This document shows, piece after piece, positions 46,391-53,085 of a DNA stretch of 64,000 nucleotides. A program made the position numbers and the translations under genes. The notes beneath the pieces were generated by a model. That model did no database searches and had not been told where the DNA came from. It worked only from the letters and a program-made list of their open reading frames with translations. The stretch comes from Shewanella sp. HN-41 (lineage in GTDB: Bacteria > Pseudomonadota > Gammaproteobacteria > Enterobacterales > Shewanellaceae). Every line of letters begins with the position of its first letter. Positions within the stretch are counted from its first letter, which is position 1. The DNA is taken from NCBI RefSeq assembly GCF_000217915.1, contig NZ_AFOZ01000025.1:62001-126000 (forward strand), read 5' to 3'.

Positions 46391-47957
46391 TTGGTTGCCA
46401 CACATTCACAGCCGCGACACTTTGTCGCCATCGACATGGGCTCGAACAGTTTTCACCTCGTCATTGCCCGTGAACAAGACGGTAGTTTGCAGATATTACA
46501 CAAGGAAAAACAACAGGTTCAACTCGCTATAGGGCTAAATGCCCAGAATATGTTAAGCCAAGAAGCGATGGAGCGTGGCCTCAACTGTCTGCGAGATTTT
46601 AACCAGCGATTCTCAAATCTAGATCAAGCCCAAGTCCGGCTAGTTGCCACCCATACCCTCAGAGTGGCCAAGAATCGTGAGCAGTTTATCGAGGCGGCCT
46701 TAAACATTATGCCCTATCCCGTCGAGGTCATCTCTGGCCACGAAGAAGCCCGTCTTATCTACAATGGTATCGCCCAGAGCCAAGTGCTAGGTAAACGAAA
46801 TATTGTTATTGATATTGGTGGCGGTTCAACCGAGGTCGTTCTCGGGCAGAAAAATACCCCAACCCATTTATCTAGCCTGCGTTGTGGTTGCGTCAGTTTT
46901 AACGAGCGCTTCTTTATCGATGGGCAAATCACCCCCGCCTCCTTCCGCGCCGCCCAAAGCGCCGCCGATAAGCAATTTGCTTCATTATCAAAAGAATACT
47001 TTAGTGGGGATTGGGACTTAGTCCTAGGTAGCTCTGGCACAGTCAAAGCCATTTGCGAGGCGATTCAAGAACAACACGGCGATGAAACCATCACCTTGCC
47101 ACGGCTAAAGCAACTCAAGCTAACACTCATTCGATACGGCCATATCAACCAGATCCAGTTTGCGAATGTGGATGATAAACGCATCCCTCTTGTCCCTGCC
47201 GGGCTTGCCATTTTAATCAGTTTTTTTTAGACGCTTACCTATTCAGCAGTTAGAGTTTAGCCCTGGCGCACTGCGTGAGGGTGTGCTCTATGAACTTGCA
47301 AAAATCGGGCAATATCAAGATATCCGTCATCGTACCGTCGATAGTATTGCCCAGCTTTACCACGTCGATATACCCCATGCCACGAAAGTACGAGATACCG
47401 CCATGGCATTGTTTGAACAAGTCGCCGATGAGTGGGCATTAAGACCCCATGCCCGTCTGCTCGCCTACGCGGCCACCCTGCACGAAATAGGGCTACACAT
47501 CAATTCAAAGGCATTGCATAAACATGGCGCTTATATCATTAGTAACAGCGACATGCCTGGATTTAGTGAGGCGCTACAACAGGATTTAGCTAGGCTTATC
47601 GCCAACCATAGAAAGAAGCCCACCGAGTTGCTGCAGACCGAAGTAGAACCTCATCATAAACTGGCGCTGATCCGCTTACTTTGCCTATTGCGTCTCGCTG
47701 TACTGCTTAATCTTGGCCGCATTGCCAAAACACTGACCTTGGACAAGATCCAAGTGGTCGAAGGCGGGTTGATATTGTTTATCCCCAGCCATAAACGAAA
47801 AATCAGCCTATTTATGAAAGATTTACAGCGAGAACAAAAACAAATGTCTAGCTTAGGGATGACGCTACAACTCGTGTCTAACCTAGGGACAAACGGTGAC
47901 AAGGGCGTGGATGCAAAGCAAGACACCCCAGAGCCTGTCCAAGCGGTTGCAAGCTAA
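46391..47957 (+). pseudogene. ppx: Exopolyphosphatase, frameshifted in a T8 tract
   Basis: The first reading frame (46391-47230, TTG start with AAGGA upstream) encodes the Ppx/GppA ATPase-fold half: AIDMGSNSFHLVI, SGHEEARLIYNGI, IDIGGGSTEVVLG. It stops at TAG right after a run of eight T (47221-47228). In the frame one base on, the sequence continues RRLPIQQLEFSPGALREGVLYELAKIG and the C-terminal HD-like part to 47957, exactly as in intact Ppx. Removing one T restores a single 521-aa protein, close to E. coli Ppx (513). Either the gene is inactivated, slippage makes some full-length product, or the extra T is a sequencing error. Confidence 0.9.
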
Positions 47958-47971
47958 CTATCTGTTTTTAA

Positions 47972-48886
47972 CTATTTATCTCCCTTTGATCTGGGATGCT
48001 CAATCCTGTCGAGTTCACAGCCACAGCGACTGCAGTACATGGCATCCAGATCATGGCCTAATTTATGGCATTGATTACATGAGCGTAAATCCCGGTGGCG
48101 CCCCACTTCTTGGGATATTTCCGCCGTCAAGATCCCGGTTGGTATCGCAATGATGGAGTAACCCAACAACATGGTAAAAGCCGCAATTGCTTGGCCTAAT
48201 CCGGTTTTAGGCGTGATATCACCATACCCAACCGTGGTGATGGTGACGATTGTCCAATAGACCGACTTTGGAATAGAGCTAAAACCATTTTCGGGTCCTT
48301 CGACAACATACATCACAGCACTGAGCACCATAATGATCAGACTGACCGAGAAAAAGAATAAAAAGACCTTACGGCTAGACTGCATCATGGCCCTGAGCAG
48401 CAAATTGCCTTCACTTAAGTAGCGCAGTAATTTCAGCACGCGAAAGATTCTAAAGAGCCGCAGTATCCGGATCACTAACGTAAAATTCGCCCCTGGAATA
48501 AATAAAGCTAAATAAGTCGGTAGCACAGAGAGGAGATCCACCAGACCATAGAAGCTACGGGCATAGAGCACTGGATGGGTTGCACAATAGAGTCGCAGGC
48601 CATACTCGAGGGTGAAAATTAGGGTGAAGACCCATTCAAGCACACGGATCACCTCACCATAGTCGTGGTGGAACGACTCCACAGTATCGAGAAACACCAG
48701 CGCCACACTGAGGACAATACAAATCATCAAACCGATATCGAAGTAACGACCCGCTGGGGTATCTGTACCAAAAATAATGATACGTAGTTGGCGCTTTAAT
48801 GGAGTTTCTAAGTCAACTTTCTCGGGGATTTTTTCAGACATAGGGCTTAAAACATCCTCACTAGATGGGTTAATATTCGCAATCAT
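47972..48886 (-). CDS. Voltage-gated-type potassium channel with C-terminal zinc ribbon
   Basis: The product is 304 aa with six transmembrane segments. The S4-like helix RILRLFRIFRVLKLLRYL carries regularly spaced Arg/Lys, and the pore loop has the K+ filter ITTVGYGDITP. After S6 comes a short soluble tail with a CxxC...CxxC zinc ribbon (CNQC...CSRCG). The first start at 48886 and a Met 15 codons later are both possible. It passes K+ across the inner membrane. The role of the zinc ribbon, perhaps tetramer assembly or redox gating, is not known. It ends 14 bases from the convergent ppx stop. Confidence 0.88.
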   Translation of the reverse strand: MIANINPSSEDVLSPMSEKIPEKVDLETPLKRQLRIIIFGTDTPAGRYFDIGLMICIVLSVALVFLDTVESFHHDYGEVIRVLEWVFTLIFTLEYGLRLYCATHPVLYARSFYGLVDLLSVLPTYLALFIPGANFTLVIRILRLFRIFRVLKLLRYLSEGNLLLRAMMQSSRKVFLFFFSVSLIIMVLSAVMYVVEGPENGFSSIPKSVYWTIVTITTVGYGDITPKTGLGQAIAAFTMLLGYSIIAIPTGILTAEISQEVGRHRDLRSCNQCHKLGHDLDAMYCSRCGCELDRIEHPRSKGDK

Positions 48887-48952
48887 CGAATTTCAACAAG
48901 TCTGACACGCAATTGCAACTAGCTCAAAATTATCTAGTCACAGAGAGTGAAA

Positions 48953-48981
48953 TTTGCGGTATGATGCGCGAAAAAGATAAT
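48953..48981 (+). promoter_or_regulatory. Predicted promoter of the L,D-transpeptidase gene
   Basis: TTTGCG (48953-48958), a 17-bp spacer and GATAAT (48976-48981) lie 26 bases before the ATG at 49008. Confidence 0.4.
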
Positions 48982-49007
48982 CATCTGTTAATTTTTTAGA
49001 GGACGAC

Positions 49008-49523
49008 ATGCGCGTTACCTTACTCTCCACACTGACATCACTCGCAGTGACCCTCGCGGTATTCGCTTCACCCCAAGTGTTTGCGTCATCGAGTATGGGC
49101 AAAGTCGACTTAGTAGTGATTACTAAATCAGAATCTAATATGGCATTGCTGCGCGATGGCAAAATTCTCAAACAATACCGGATTGCCATGGGCGACTTAC
49201 CCGCAGGGCATAAACTCAAAGAAGGTGATCAGCGCACGCCCCAGGGCCGCTATATTCTCGATTATAAAAAATCCGATAGCGCCTATTACAAATCGATTCA
49301 TATATCCTATCCAAATGAAGAGGATAAGCTTAGGGCAAAGGCCCTTGGCATTAAACCCGGCGGGATGATCATGATCCATGGCCAAAATCCTAGATCCCCC
49401 CTGCCACCCGAGCAGGCTCAGCAATACAATTGGACCGATGGCTGCATCGCCATTACTAATGCTGAAATGGACGAAGTGTGGAAAGCCGTTGATGAAGGCA
49501 CCCCGATTGAAATCTGGCCCTAA
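49008..49523 (+). CDS. L,D-transpeptidase family protein (YkuD domain)
   Basis: The product is 171 aa with a signal peptide ending FASPQVFA-SS. The YkuD domain spans residues 35-171. The catalytic region is MIMIHGQNP followed by WTDGCIAITNAEMDEVW, where the Cys is the nucleophile and the His of IHG its partner. Such enzymes make 3-3 cross-links, attach Braun lipoprotein or, in the DpaA subgroup, detach it. The exact activity cannot be told. Its short single-domain form without LysM is noteworthy. A terminator follows. Confidence 0.87.
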   Translation: MRVTLLSTLTSLAVTLAVFASPQVFASSSMGKVDLVVITKSESNMALLRDGKILKQYRIAMGDLPAGHKLKEGDQRTPQGRYILDYKKSDSAYYKSIHISYPNEEDKLRAKALGIKPGGMIMIHGQNPRSPLPPEQAQQYNWTDGCIAITNAEMDEVWKAVDEGTPIEIWP

Positions 49524-49545
49524 GTGATACCTAGCTTAAGCCCTC

Positions 49546-49569
49546 ACGCCCAGTTAAATGGGCGTTTTT
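49546..49569 (+). terminator. Terminator after the L,D-transpeptidase gene
   Basis: ACGCCCA (49546-49552) pairs with TGGGCGT (49559-49565), with a 6-nt loop and a T-run (49565-49569). Confidence 0.82.
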
Positions 49570-49607
49570 ATTTCTCCGTCTAAGTTTACTATTCCAAAGG
49601 AGTCCCT

Positions 49608-50240
49608 ATGCCATCATCAAAGATGCTAGGCACAAGCCCAACTCAACCCAACCTAAGTTATATGGATTTACTGCACTCTTGGCCCCAATTTGAAGCTAAG
49701 ATCTTAAGCTTACTGGCAAAGTTAGATCTCGCGGACAAGAAACTCGAGTGCGATCATGTTGCCCTAAGGGTGAATTCCGTTGCCAGTGCCGATGCTCTGC
49801 GCCAAGCGTTTTGTCAGCTTGGCCACATCATCTCCGATAACCAAATCAATGGTCGCTGTATTCTTATCATCGAATTGAACACCCCTTTGACCTTAGGTGA
49901 GTTTTCCATCCCCTGTGTTGAATTACCCTATCCAAGCGATAAACTTTATCCTCAAGAAGGCTGGGAGCATATTGAGCTGGTTATCCCATCGCAGGCACAG
50001 GACTGCGAGATCCTAAGCCAAGATCTTAGGCTTTTGTGTCCAAGGCTCACGCCACTGTTATCTGGCGAGCCATTATCAGATCCGAGCGAGCCGGTTCACA
50101 TCAAGATGAGTTCGCCCAAGGGAGAGAAAGAGCGTTTAGCTAATCCTACGATTGCCTTTAAATACCAAGATGTCTGTATCAAGGTTCATCCCCATGGCAT
50201 TAAGGCAGTGATCGCCAGTGAACAAGTTGATACCATATAG
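49608..50240 (+). CDS. yecM: YecM family protein (VOC-like fold)
   Basis: The product is 210 aa, slightly longer than E. coli YecM (188). Conserved features include DHVALRVNS, SDNQINGRCILI, CVELPYPSDKLYPQEGWEHIELVIP, MSSPKGEKERLANPT and the closing VIASEQ. YecM has a vicinal-oxygen-chelate fold with a likely metal site (His and Glu of DHVALR and WEHIE), but no activity has been shown. The gene overlaps no neighbour, and DUF5062 follows after 62 bases. Confidence 0.92.
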   Translation: MPSSKMLGTSPTQPNLSYMDLLHSWPQFEAKILSLLAKLDLADKKLECDHVALRVNSVASADALRQAFCQLGHIISDNQINGRCILIIELNTPLTLGEFSIPCVELPYPSDKLYPQEGWEHIELVIPSQAQDCEILSQDLRLLCPRLTPLLSGEPLSDPSEPVHIKMSSPKGEKERLANPTIAFKYQDVCIKVHPHGIKAVIASEQVDTI

Positions 50241-50302
50241 CGAGTTGGGTTTTATTGCACAGCACAGCATCAAAGATGCCCATGCAAAAAAGGAAGCTGA
50301 AT

Positions 50303-50563
50303 ATGAAGCCACATAAAAATGAAGCGCAATTGTTAAAATTTGCCCTCGAAATCGGTGTAGGTTATGCCAAAAAACGCGGATTTGATGAGTTTGATCGCGG
50401 TGTCTCACCCAAAGATAAAGTGGAGTGCATTTATCGTCTTCTAGTGACGGATAACCTCATCCAGCCCTTAGCCAAGGACAAAGAAGATGGCCCCAATATG
50501 AAGCACAAGTTGATCCTGTGGATCAGCCGTCAACTGCCCGCCGATCACCCTTTACTCAAATAG
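50303..50563 (+). CDS. DUF5062 family protein
   Basis: The product is 86 aa from the ATG at 50303 with AAGGA upstream; the frame opens at 50255 but the extra residues look non-coding. It is helical and charged (EAQLLKFALEIGVGYAKKRGFDEF; KDKVECIYRLLVTDNLI). The family occurs in marine gammaproteobacteria and has no known role. It is the last core gene before the Tn7-like element, whose insertion point lies 70 bases after its stop. Confidence 0.8.
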   Translation: MKPHKNEAQLLKFALEIGVGYAKKRGFDEFDRGVSPKDKVECIYRLLVTDNLIQPLAKDKEDGPNMKHKLILWISRQLPADHPLLK

Positions 50564-50597
50564 CCATGTAAGCCCAGTTAACGCCACCTCATCAACA

Positions 50598-50622
50598 ATA
50601 ATGGCACCTTAGGTGCCATTAT
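50598..50622. terminator. Hairpin downstream of the DUF5062 gene
   Basis: ATAATGGCACC (50598-50608) pairs exactly with 50612-50622 around a TTA loop, 35 bases after the DUF5062 stop. There is no T-run, so efficiency is uncertain. It lies just outside the left end of the Tn7-like element. Confidence 0.5.
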
Positions 50623-50628
50623 CTATCT

Positions 50629-50633
50629 GCTTA
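50629..50633. repeat. Left copy of the 5-bp target-site duplication (GCTTA)
   Basis: GCTTA immediately precedes the TGTGGG terminus at 50634 and is repeated at 53060-53064, right after the other terminus. A 5-bp duplication is the hallmark of Tn7-family transposition. Confidence 0.85.
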
Positions 50634-50646
50634 TGTGGGAGAGTAA

Positions 50647-50680
50647 TAAAGTCTCATACTAAGTATTAAAGTTTCATACT
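50647..50680 (+). repeat. Left-end TnsB-type sites of the Tn7-like element
   Basis: TAAAGTCTCATACT (50647-50660) and TAAAGTTTCATACT (50667-50680) are two direct copies with a 20-bp period. They correspond to the closely spaced (right-end-like) TnsB binding sites of Tn7. Confidence 0.8.
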
Positions 50681-50716
50681 GAAATGGCAGCGATCACATA
50701 GGTACGCTGCCATTTC
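50681..50716. repeat. 12-bp inverted repeat inside the left end of the Tn7-like element
   Basis: GAAATGGCAGCG (50681-50692) and its exact complement (50705-50716) flank a 12-nt loop directly after the second TnsB-type site. It may be a transcription barrier at the element edge. The following 170 bases before the nuclease gene contain only the repeat at 50786. Confidence 0.6.
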
Positions 50717-50785
50717 TAAAAGGTTTATGCCCCTTTCCTTGTTACTCACCACTGAACAAACTCAGTGTGGCAGTAATAAGTTGAC

Positions 50786-50809
50786 CAAATTTTAGTAATG
50801 ATACAAAGT
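50786..50809 (+). repeat. Shared upstream element, copy 1 (before the nuclease gene)
   Basis: This 24-base stretch starting CAAATTTTAGTAAT and ending CAAAGT matches 52118-52141 at 20 of 24 positions. It lies 77 bases before the start at 50887. Confidence 0.6.
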
Positions 50810-50886
50810 TTTTAGGGAACTAGGGGCTTACCGATTGCTGATTAGAGCAATAGCGGTTTCAACATATAAAAATATGCAAGGTTGGT

Positions 50887-51978
50887 ATGGATACACAACT
50901 AACAAGGTTTGAACAACTGCTGGCTGAGTTCAATCAACTTGAGCCTGTAGTGGTGGCAGAACCATCCATTTTTAGCATTGGTAGTAAAGGCTATTATGAA
51001 AACCCTACCACAGACATATTGGCATTCTTTTGCGATTGCAATGGGCGACATCAACTTGGCGATACAGCACTAAAGGCGTTACTTCATTGCCTTCCCGAGG
51101 AATATCACTCATTGGATAACTCACTAATTGAAACGCCAGAACGTGAAGTAAAAACTGAAGCAGGAAAGCGGATCGATTTGCTGTTGGAGAGTAATGATTG
51201 GGTAATGGTGTTAGAAAATAAAATCTACCATCAGCAAAATAATCCGTTTGATGACTACGAGTGTTTTATCCAAGAAGAGCGAAATCAAGCTCGGTTTGAT
51301 GGCAAACAGATTATTTTTGTTGTGCTTTCCCCCTCTGGAGACGTTTTACCACCTAGATGGCACGGTATCAGTTACCCCGACCTCATTACGGCTTTAAAAT
51401 ATGAGCTAACAGAGCAATTCCTTTCCCAACCTATCAATAAATGGACTTTACTTTTGCGTGAGTTCATCTTGCATTTGGAGAGTCTTATGTCTCAACCTTC
51501 CGTTAATCAGAATACCATCGACTTTATCTTAAATAATCTTTCTACAATCAATGATATTCAGGAGACCAAAAAGCAAGTGGTTGACGAATACCATCAACGT
51601 TTACAATCCGCCATCCAAAAAGAGTTAGGTAAAGATGTTGTGATCCGTCTGCACCATTGGAAAGGATATCCAGCACTGCGATTTGCTTTATCCAGTTGGA
51701 AAGATACCGAGTCTGATGTAGTGCTGTTTCTATCTGGTGACAAGGGCGAATCATCGATTAATGTTTATGCTCACTTAGAAGGTGATTTTGGGGAACATAG
51801 AGCCGATTCGATTATCCTCACCGATTGTAAGGTGGAGCGTTGGGTTGAAGGAAAAGGTTGTTATCGTGGTTATCGAACTAAAGTTGGAGCAATGACTGAA
51901 GATGAAATCATGCAATTTATCACTGAACGCCTCAACGAGTTGGATAAATTTGAACGCGAGTTTTGGGTGGAAAATTAA
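50887..51978 (+). CDS. PD-(D/E)XK nuclease superfamily protein, Tn7-like cargo
   Basis: The product is 363 aa. The N-terminal part (EPSIFSIGSKGYYENPTTDILAFFCD) and the core REVKTEAGKRIDLLLES...VMVLENKIYHQQNNPFDDY belong to the PD-(D/E)XK family of the PDDEXK_9/UPF-type phage-resistance-associated nucleases. The active site reads D (KRIDLLL) and ExK (LENKI). A helical middle and a C-terminal beta-rich domain (residues ~240-350) are unassigned. It is more AT-rich than the surrounding core genes. As the main cargo of a Tn7-like element, a defence or restriction role is plausible but inferred. There is no partner methyltransferase or helicase nearby. Confidence 0.82.
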   Translation: MDTQLTRFEQLLAEFNQLEPVVVAEPSIFSIGSKGYYENPTTDILAFFCDCNGRHQLGDTALKALLHCLPEEYHSLDNSLIETPEREVKTEAGKRIDLLLESNDWVMVLENKIYHQQNNPFDDYECFIQEERNQARFDGKQIIFVVLSPSGDVLPPRWHGISYPDLITALKYELTEQFLSQPINKWTLLLREFILHLESLMSQPSVNQNTIDFILNNLSTINDIQETKKQVVDEYHQRLQSAIQKELGKDVVIRLHHWKGYPALRFALSSWKDTESDVVLFLSGDKGESSINVYAHLEGDFGEHRADSIILTDCKVERWVEGKGCYRGYRTKVGAMTEDEIMQFITERLNELDKFEREFWVEN

Positions 51979-52117
51979 TGTAGTGGTAAGCATCTCTTTG
52001 ACGCCTAATGGCTAAAAGGCTGAAGCCATTCATATAGAACTACCTTCGTGAGAGCGCACATGCCCCAAAATGATTTTTGTGCCACATCAGCACTTTGCAA
52101 GTAATCCGCAAGTTAAA

Positions 52118-52141
52118 CAAATTTTAGTAATACTTCAAAGT
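52118..52141 (+). repeat. Shared upstream element, copy 2 (before the 120-aa gene)
   Basis: CAAATTTTAGTAAT followed by a variable four bases and CAAAGT, matching 50786-50809 at 20 of 24 positions. It lies 38 bases before the start at 52180. Confidence 0.6.
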
Positions 52142-52179
52142 GACTAAAGTAACAGTGGCAATTCAATTTTGGATAAATT

Positions 52180-52542
52180 ATGACTCGTAGATACCTCACC
52201 ATTGAAGAAGCGAATTCCGCATTGCATCGCGGAAAGTTAGTTGAGATATTCATCGGAGGGTTCACTCTCAATGATGAAAGGTGCATTCGTTGGGCTTCGT
52301 TTGCAAAGACGGAGAAAGGTATTAGCGGTAGTCTTTGGGAAGTTTATGACCAAGGTTCAGAAGATTACCTAGATATCTATACCTTTGACTCTCCAACAGG
52401 TGAGTACTATGAGCCGGTCAAAGTGGTACATTCTGAAAATATCGAGAATGCGACTAAAGAGTTGGGTATAAGTTCGCTCAATTTTGTAAACCAAGGCGTT
52501 GTTCAAGATGAATATGGTTCTTACCTTCTATCACACATATAA
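52180..52542 (+). CDS. Unknown protein, second cargo gene of the Tn7-like element
   Basis: I do not recognise this 120-aa acidic protein. It starts MTRRYLTIEEANSAL, has no signal peptide or membrane segment, and is predicted mixed alpha/beta with a repeated pattern of aromatic residues (RWASFAKTEKG, LWEVYDQGSEDYLDIYTF). The C-terminal half contains VVHSENIENATKELGISSLNFV. It lies 201 bases after the nuclease gene, preceded by a sequence element also found before that gene. It could be an immunity, regulatory or accessory protein for the nuclease, or an unrelated cassette. Confidence 0.65.
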   Translation: MTRRYLTIEEANSALHRGKLVEIFIGGFTLNDERCIRWASFAKTEKGISGSLWEVYDQGSEDYLDIYTFDSPTGEYYEPVKVVHSENIENATKELGISSLNFVNQGVVQDEYGSYLLSHI

Positions 52543-52717
52543 CAAAGCCAAGCATCTTTGCGCGCTTGACCTCGCTGCGCTAGGCGGCTATAGGCGGCAT
52601 TAATCCATAGAAATTTTAATCCGAACTCCACGGATTAGAATAGAAAACCTAGCTCGCTTTTGTCCCAAAGCGTGCTGAGTAAGATTATTAAGCCAACAGG
52701 CTACGACAATGCTAAAC

Positions 52718-52817
52718 AGGTGAGCCATGGTGATTAGCGAGACGACCGTCCGCCCCATGGACGGGGCGGTCGAGCATCCAAGGAGGACTTGCTGCGTGTC
52801 GTTGAGCAAATGCCATG
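52718..52817. repeat. Long imperfect palindrome in the right part of the Tn7-like element
   Basis: GAGCCATGG (about 52720-52728) and CCATGGCTC (about 52812-52820) enclose about 85 bases. Between them lies a GC-rich core (CCGCCCC-6-GGGGCGG, near 52752-52771) that can also fold as CCGTCC/GGACGG. It is the main non-coding structure in the 543-base gene-free stretch 52543-53085. It resembles a fold-back repeat element and does not encode a plausible protein. Confidence 0.5.
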
Positions 52818-52911
52818 GCTCGCCCTTAAATATGGTCTGCATTCAATAACCAAGCAATGATATTTGTCTTTCAATATTTAACGCTCTTTTGTTCCCAAAT
52901 GAGATACAACC

Positions 52912-53046
52912 AGTATGATACTTTAATGCTAAGTTATAGCTCTATGTAGACTTGCTTGTAGCAATCAGTATGAATCTATATTTCTGGTCACGTCTAATCT
53001 AAAACGGTACGAACAGGGTTACTTGACTGTTTAGTATGAAACTTTA
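52912..53046 (-). repeat. Right-end TnsB-type sites of the Tn7-like element
   Basis: On the minus strand, TAAAGTATCATACT (52925-52912) and TAAAGTTTCATACT (53046-53033) are full matches to the left-end core, and 52980-52967 matches at 12 of 14. Spacing is 55 and 66 bases, like the dispersed left-end sites of Tn7. Confidence 0.75.
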
Positions 53047-53059
53047 TTCCTCTCCTACA

Positions 53060-53064
53060 GCTTA
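53060..53064. repeat. Right copy of the 5-bp target-site duplication (GCTTA)
   Basis: GCTTA follows the right terminus (..CTCCTACA, ending 53059) and matches 50629-50633. Confidence 0.85.
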
Positions 53065-53085
53065 GGTTACTCAATTTGTATCCCA

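Larger units (their letters stand above)
50634..53059. mobile_element. Non-autonomous Tn7-like element (2,426 bp) carrying two cargo genes
   Basis: The left terminus reads TGTGGGAGAG (50634 on), the right terminus on the minus strand TGTAGGAGAG (53059 back). The first 29 bases of the two ends match at 26 positions. The core TAAAGTNTCATACT occurs at 50647-50660 and 50667-50680 (direct, 20 bp apart), and inverted at 52912-52925, 53033-53046 and, with two mismatches, 52967-52980. This is the layout of Tn7 ends: TGT termini, AATAAAGTCT-type TnsB sites, closely spaced at one end and dispersed at the other. A 5-bp duplication flanks it. No tnsABCDE genes are present, so it must be moved in trans. 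Cargo: a PD-(D/E)XK gene and an unknown gene. Confidence 0.88.

Noticed and set aside
46391-47957. Two separate genes at the ppx locus
   Set aside because: The two parts together match one exopolyphosphatase across a single T insertion; the second part lacks an independent start with a ribosome-binding site.
52540-52610. attC-like integron site after the 120-aa gene (TAACAAAGCC ... TAGGCGGC)
   Set aside because: The left side resembles Vibrio-type attC repeats, but the required GTT core at the right end reads ATT and the pairing between arms is poor. The Tn7-like ends explain the region better.
52600-52842. 80-codon reading frame on the minus strand
   Set aside because: It runs through the fold-back structure, shows no plausible ribosome-binding site or domain, and looks like translated repeat sequence.
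53033-53046. IS-element inverted repeat without transposase
   Set aside because: The multiple inward-facing subterminal copies and the 5-bp duplication fit Tn7-like ends rather than a simple IS end.
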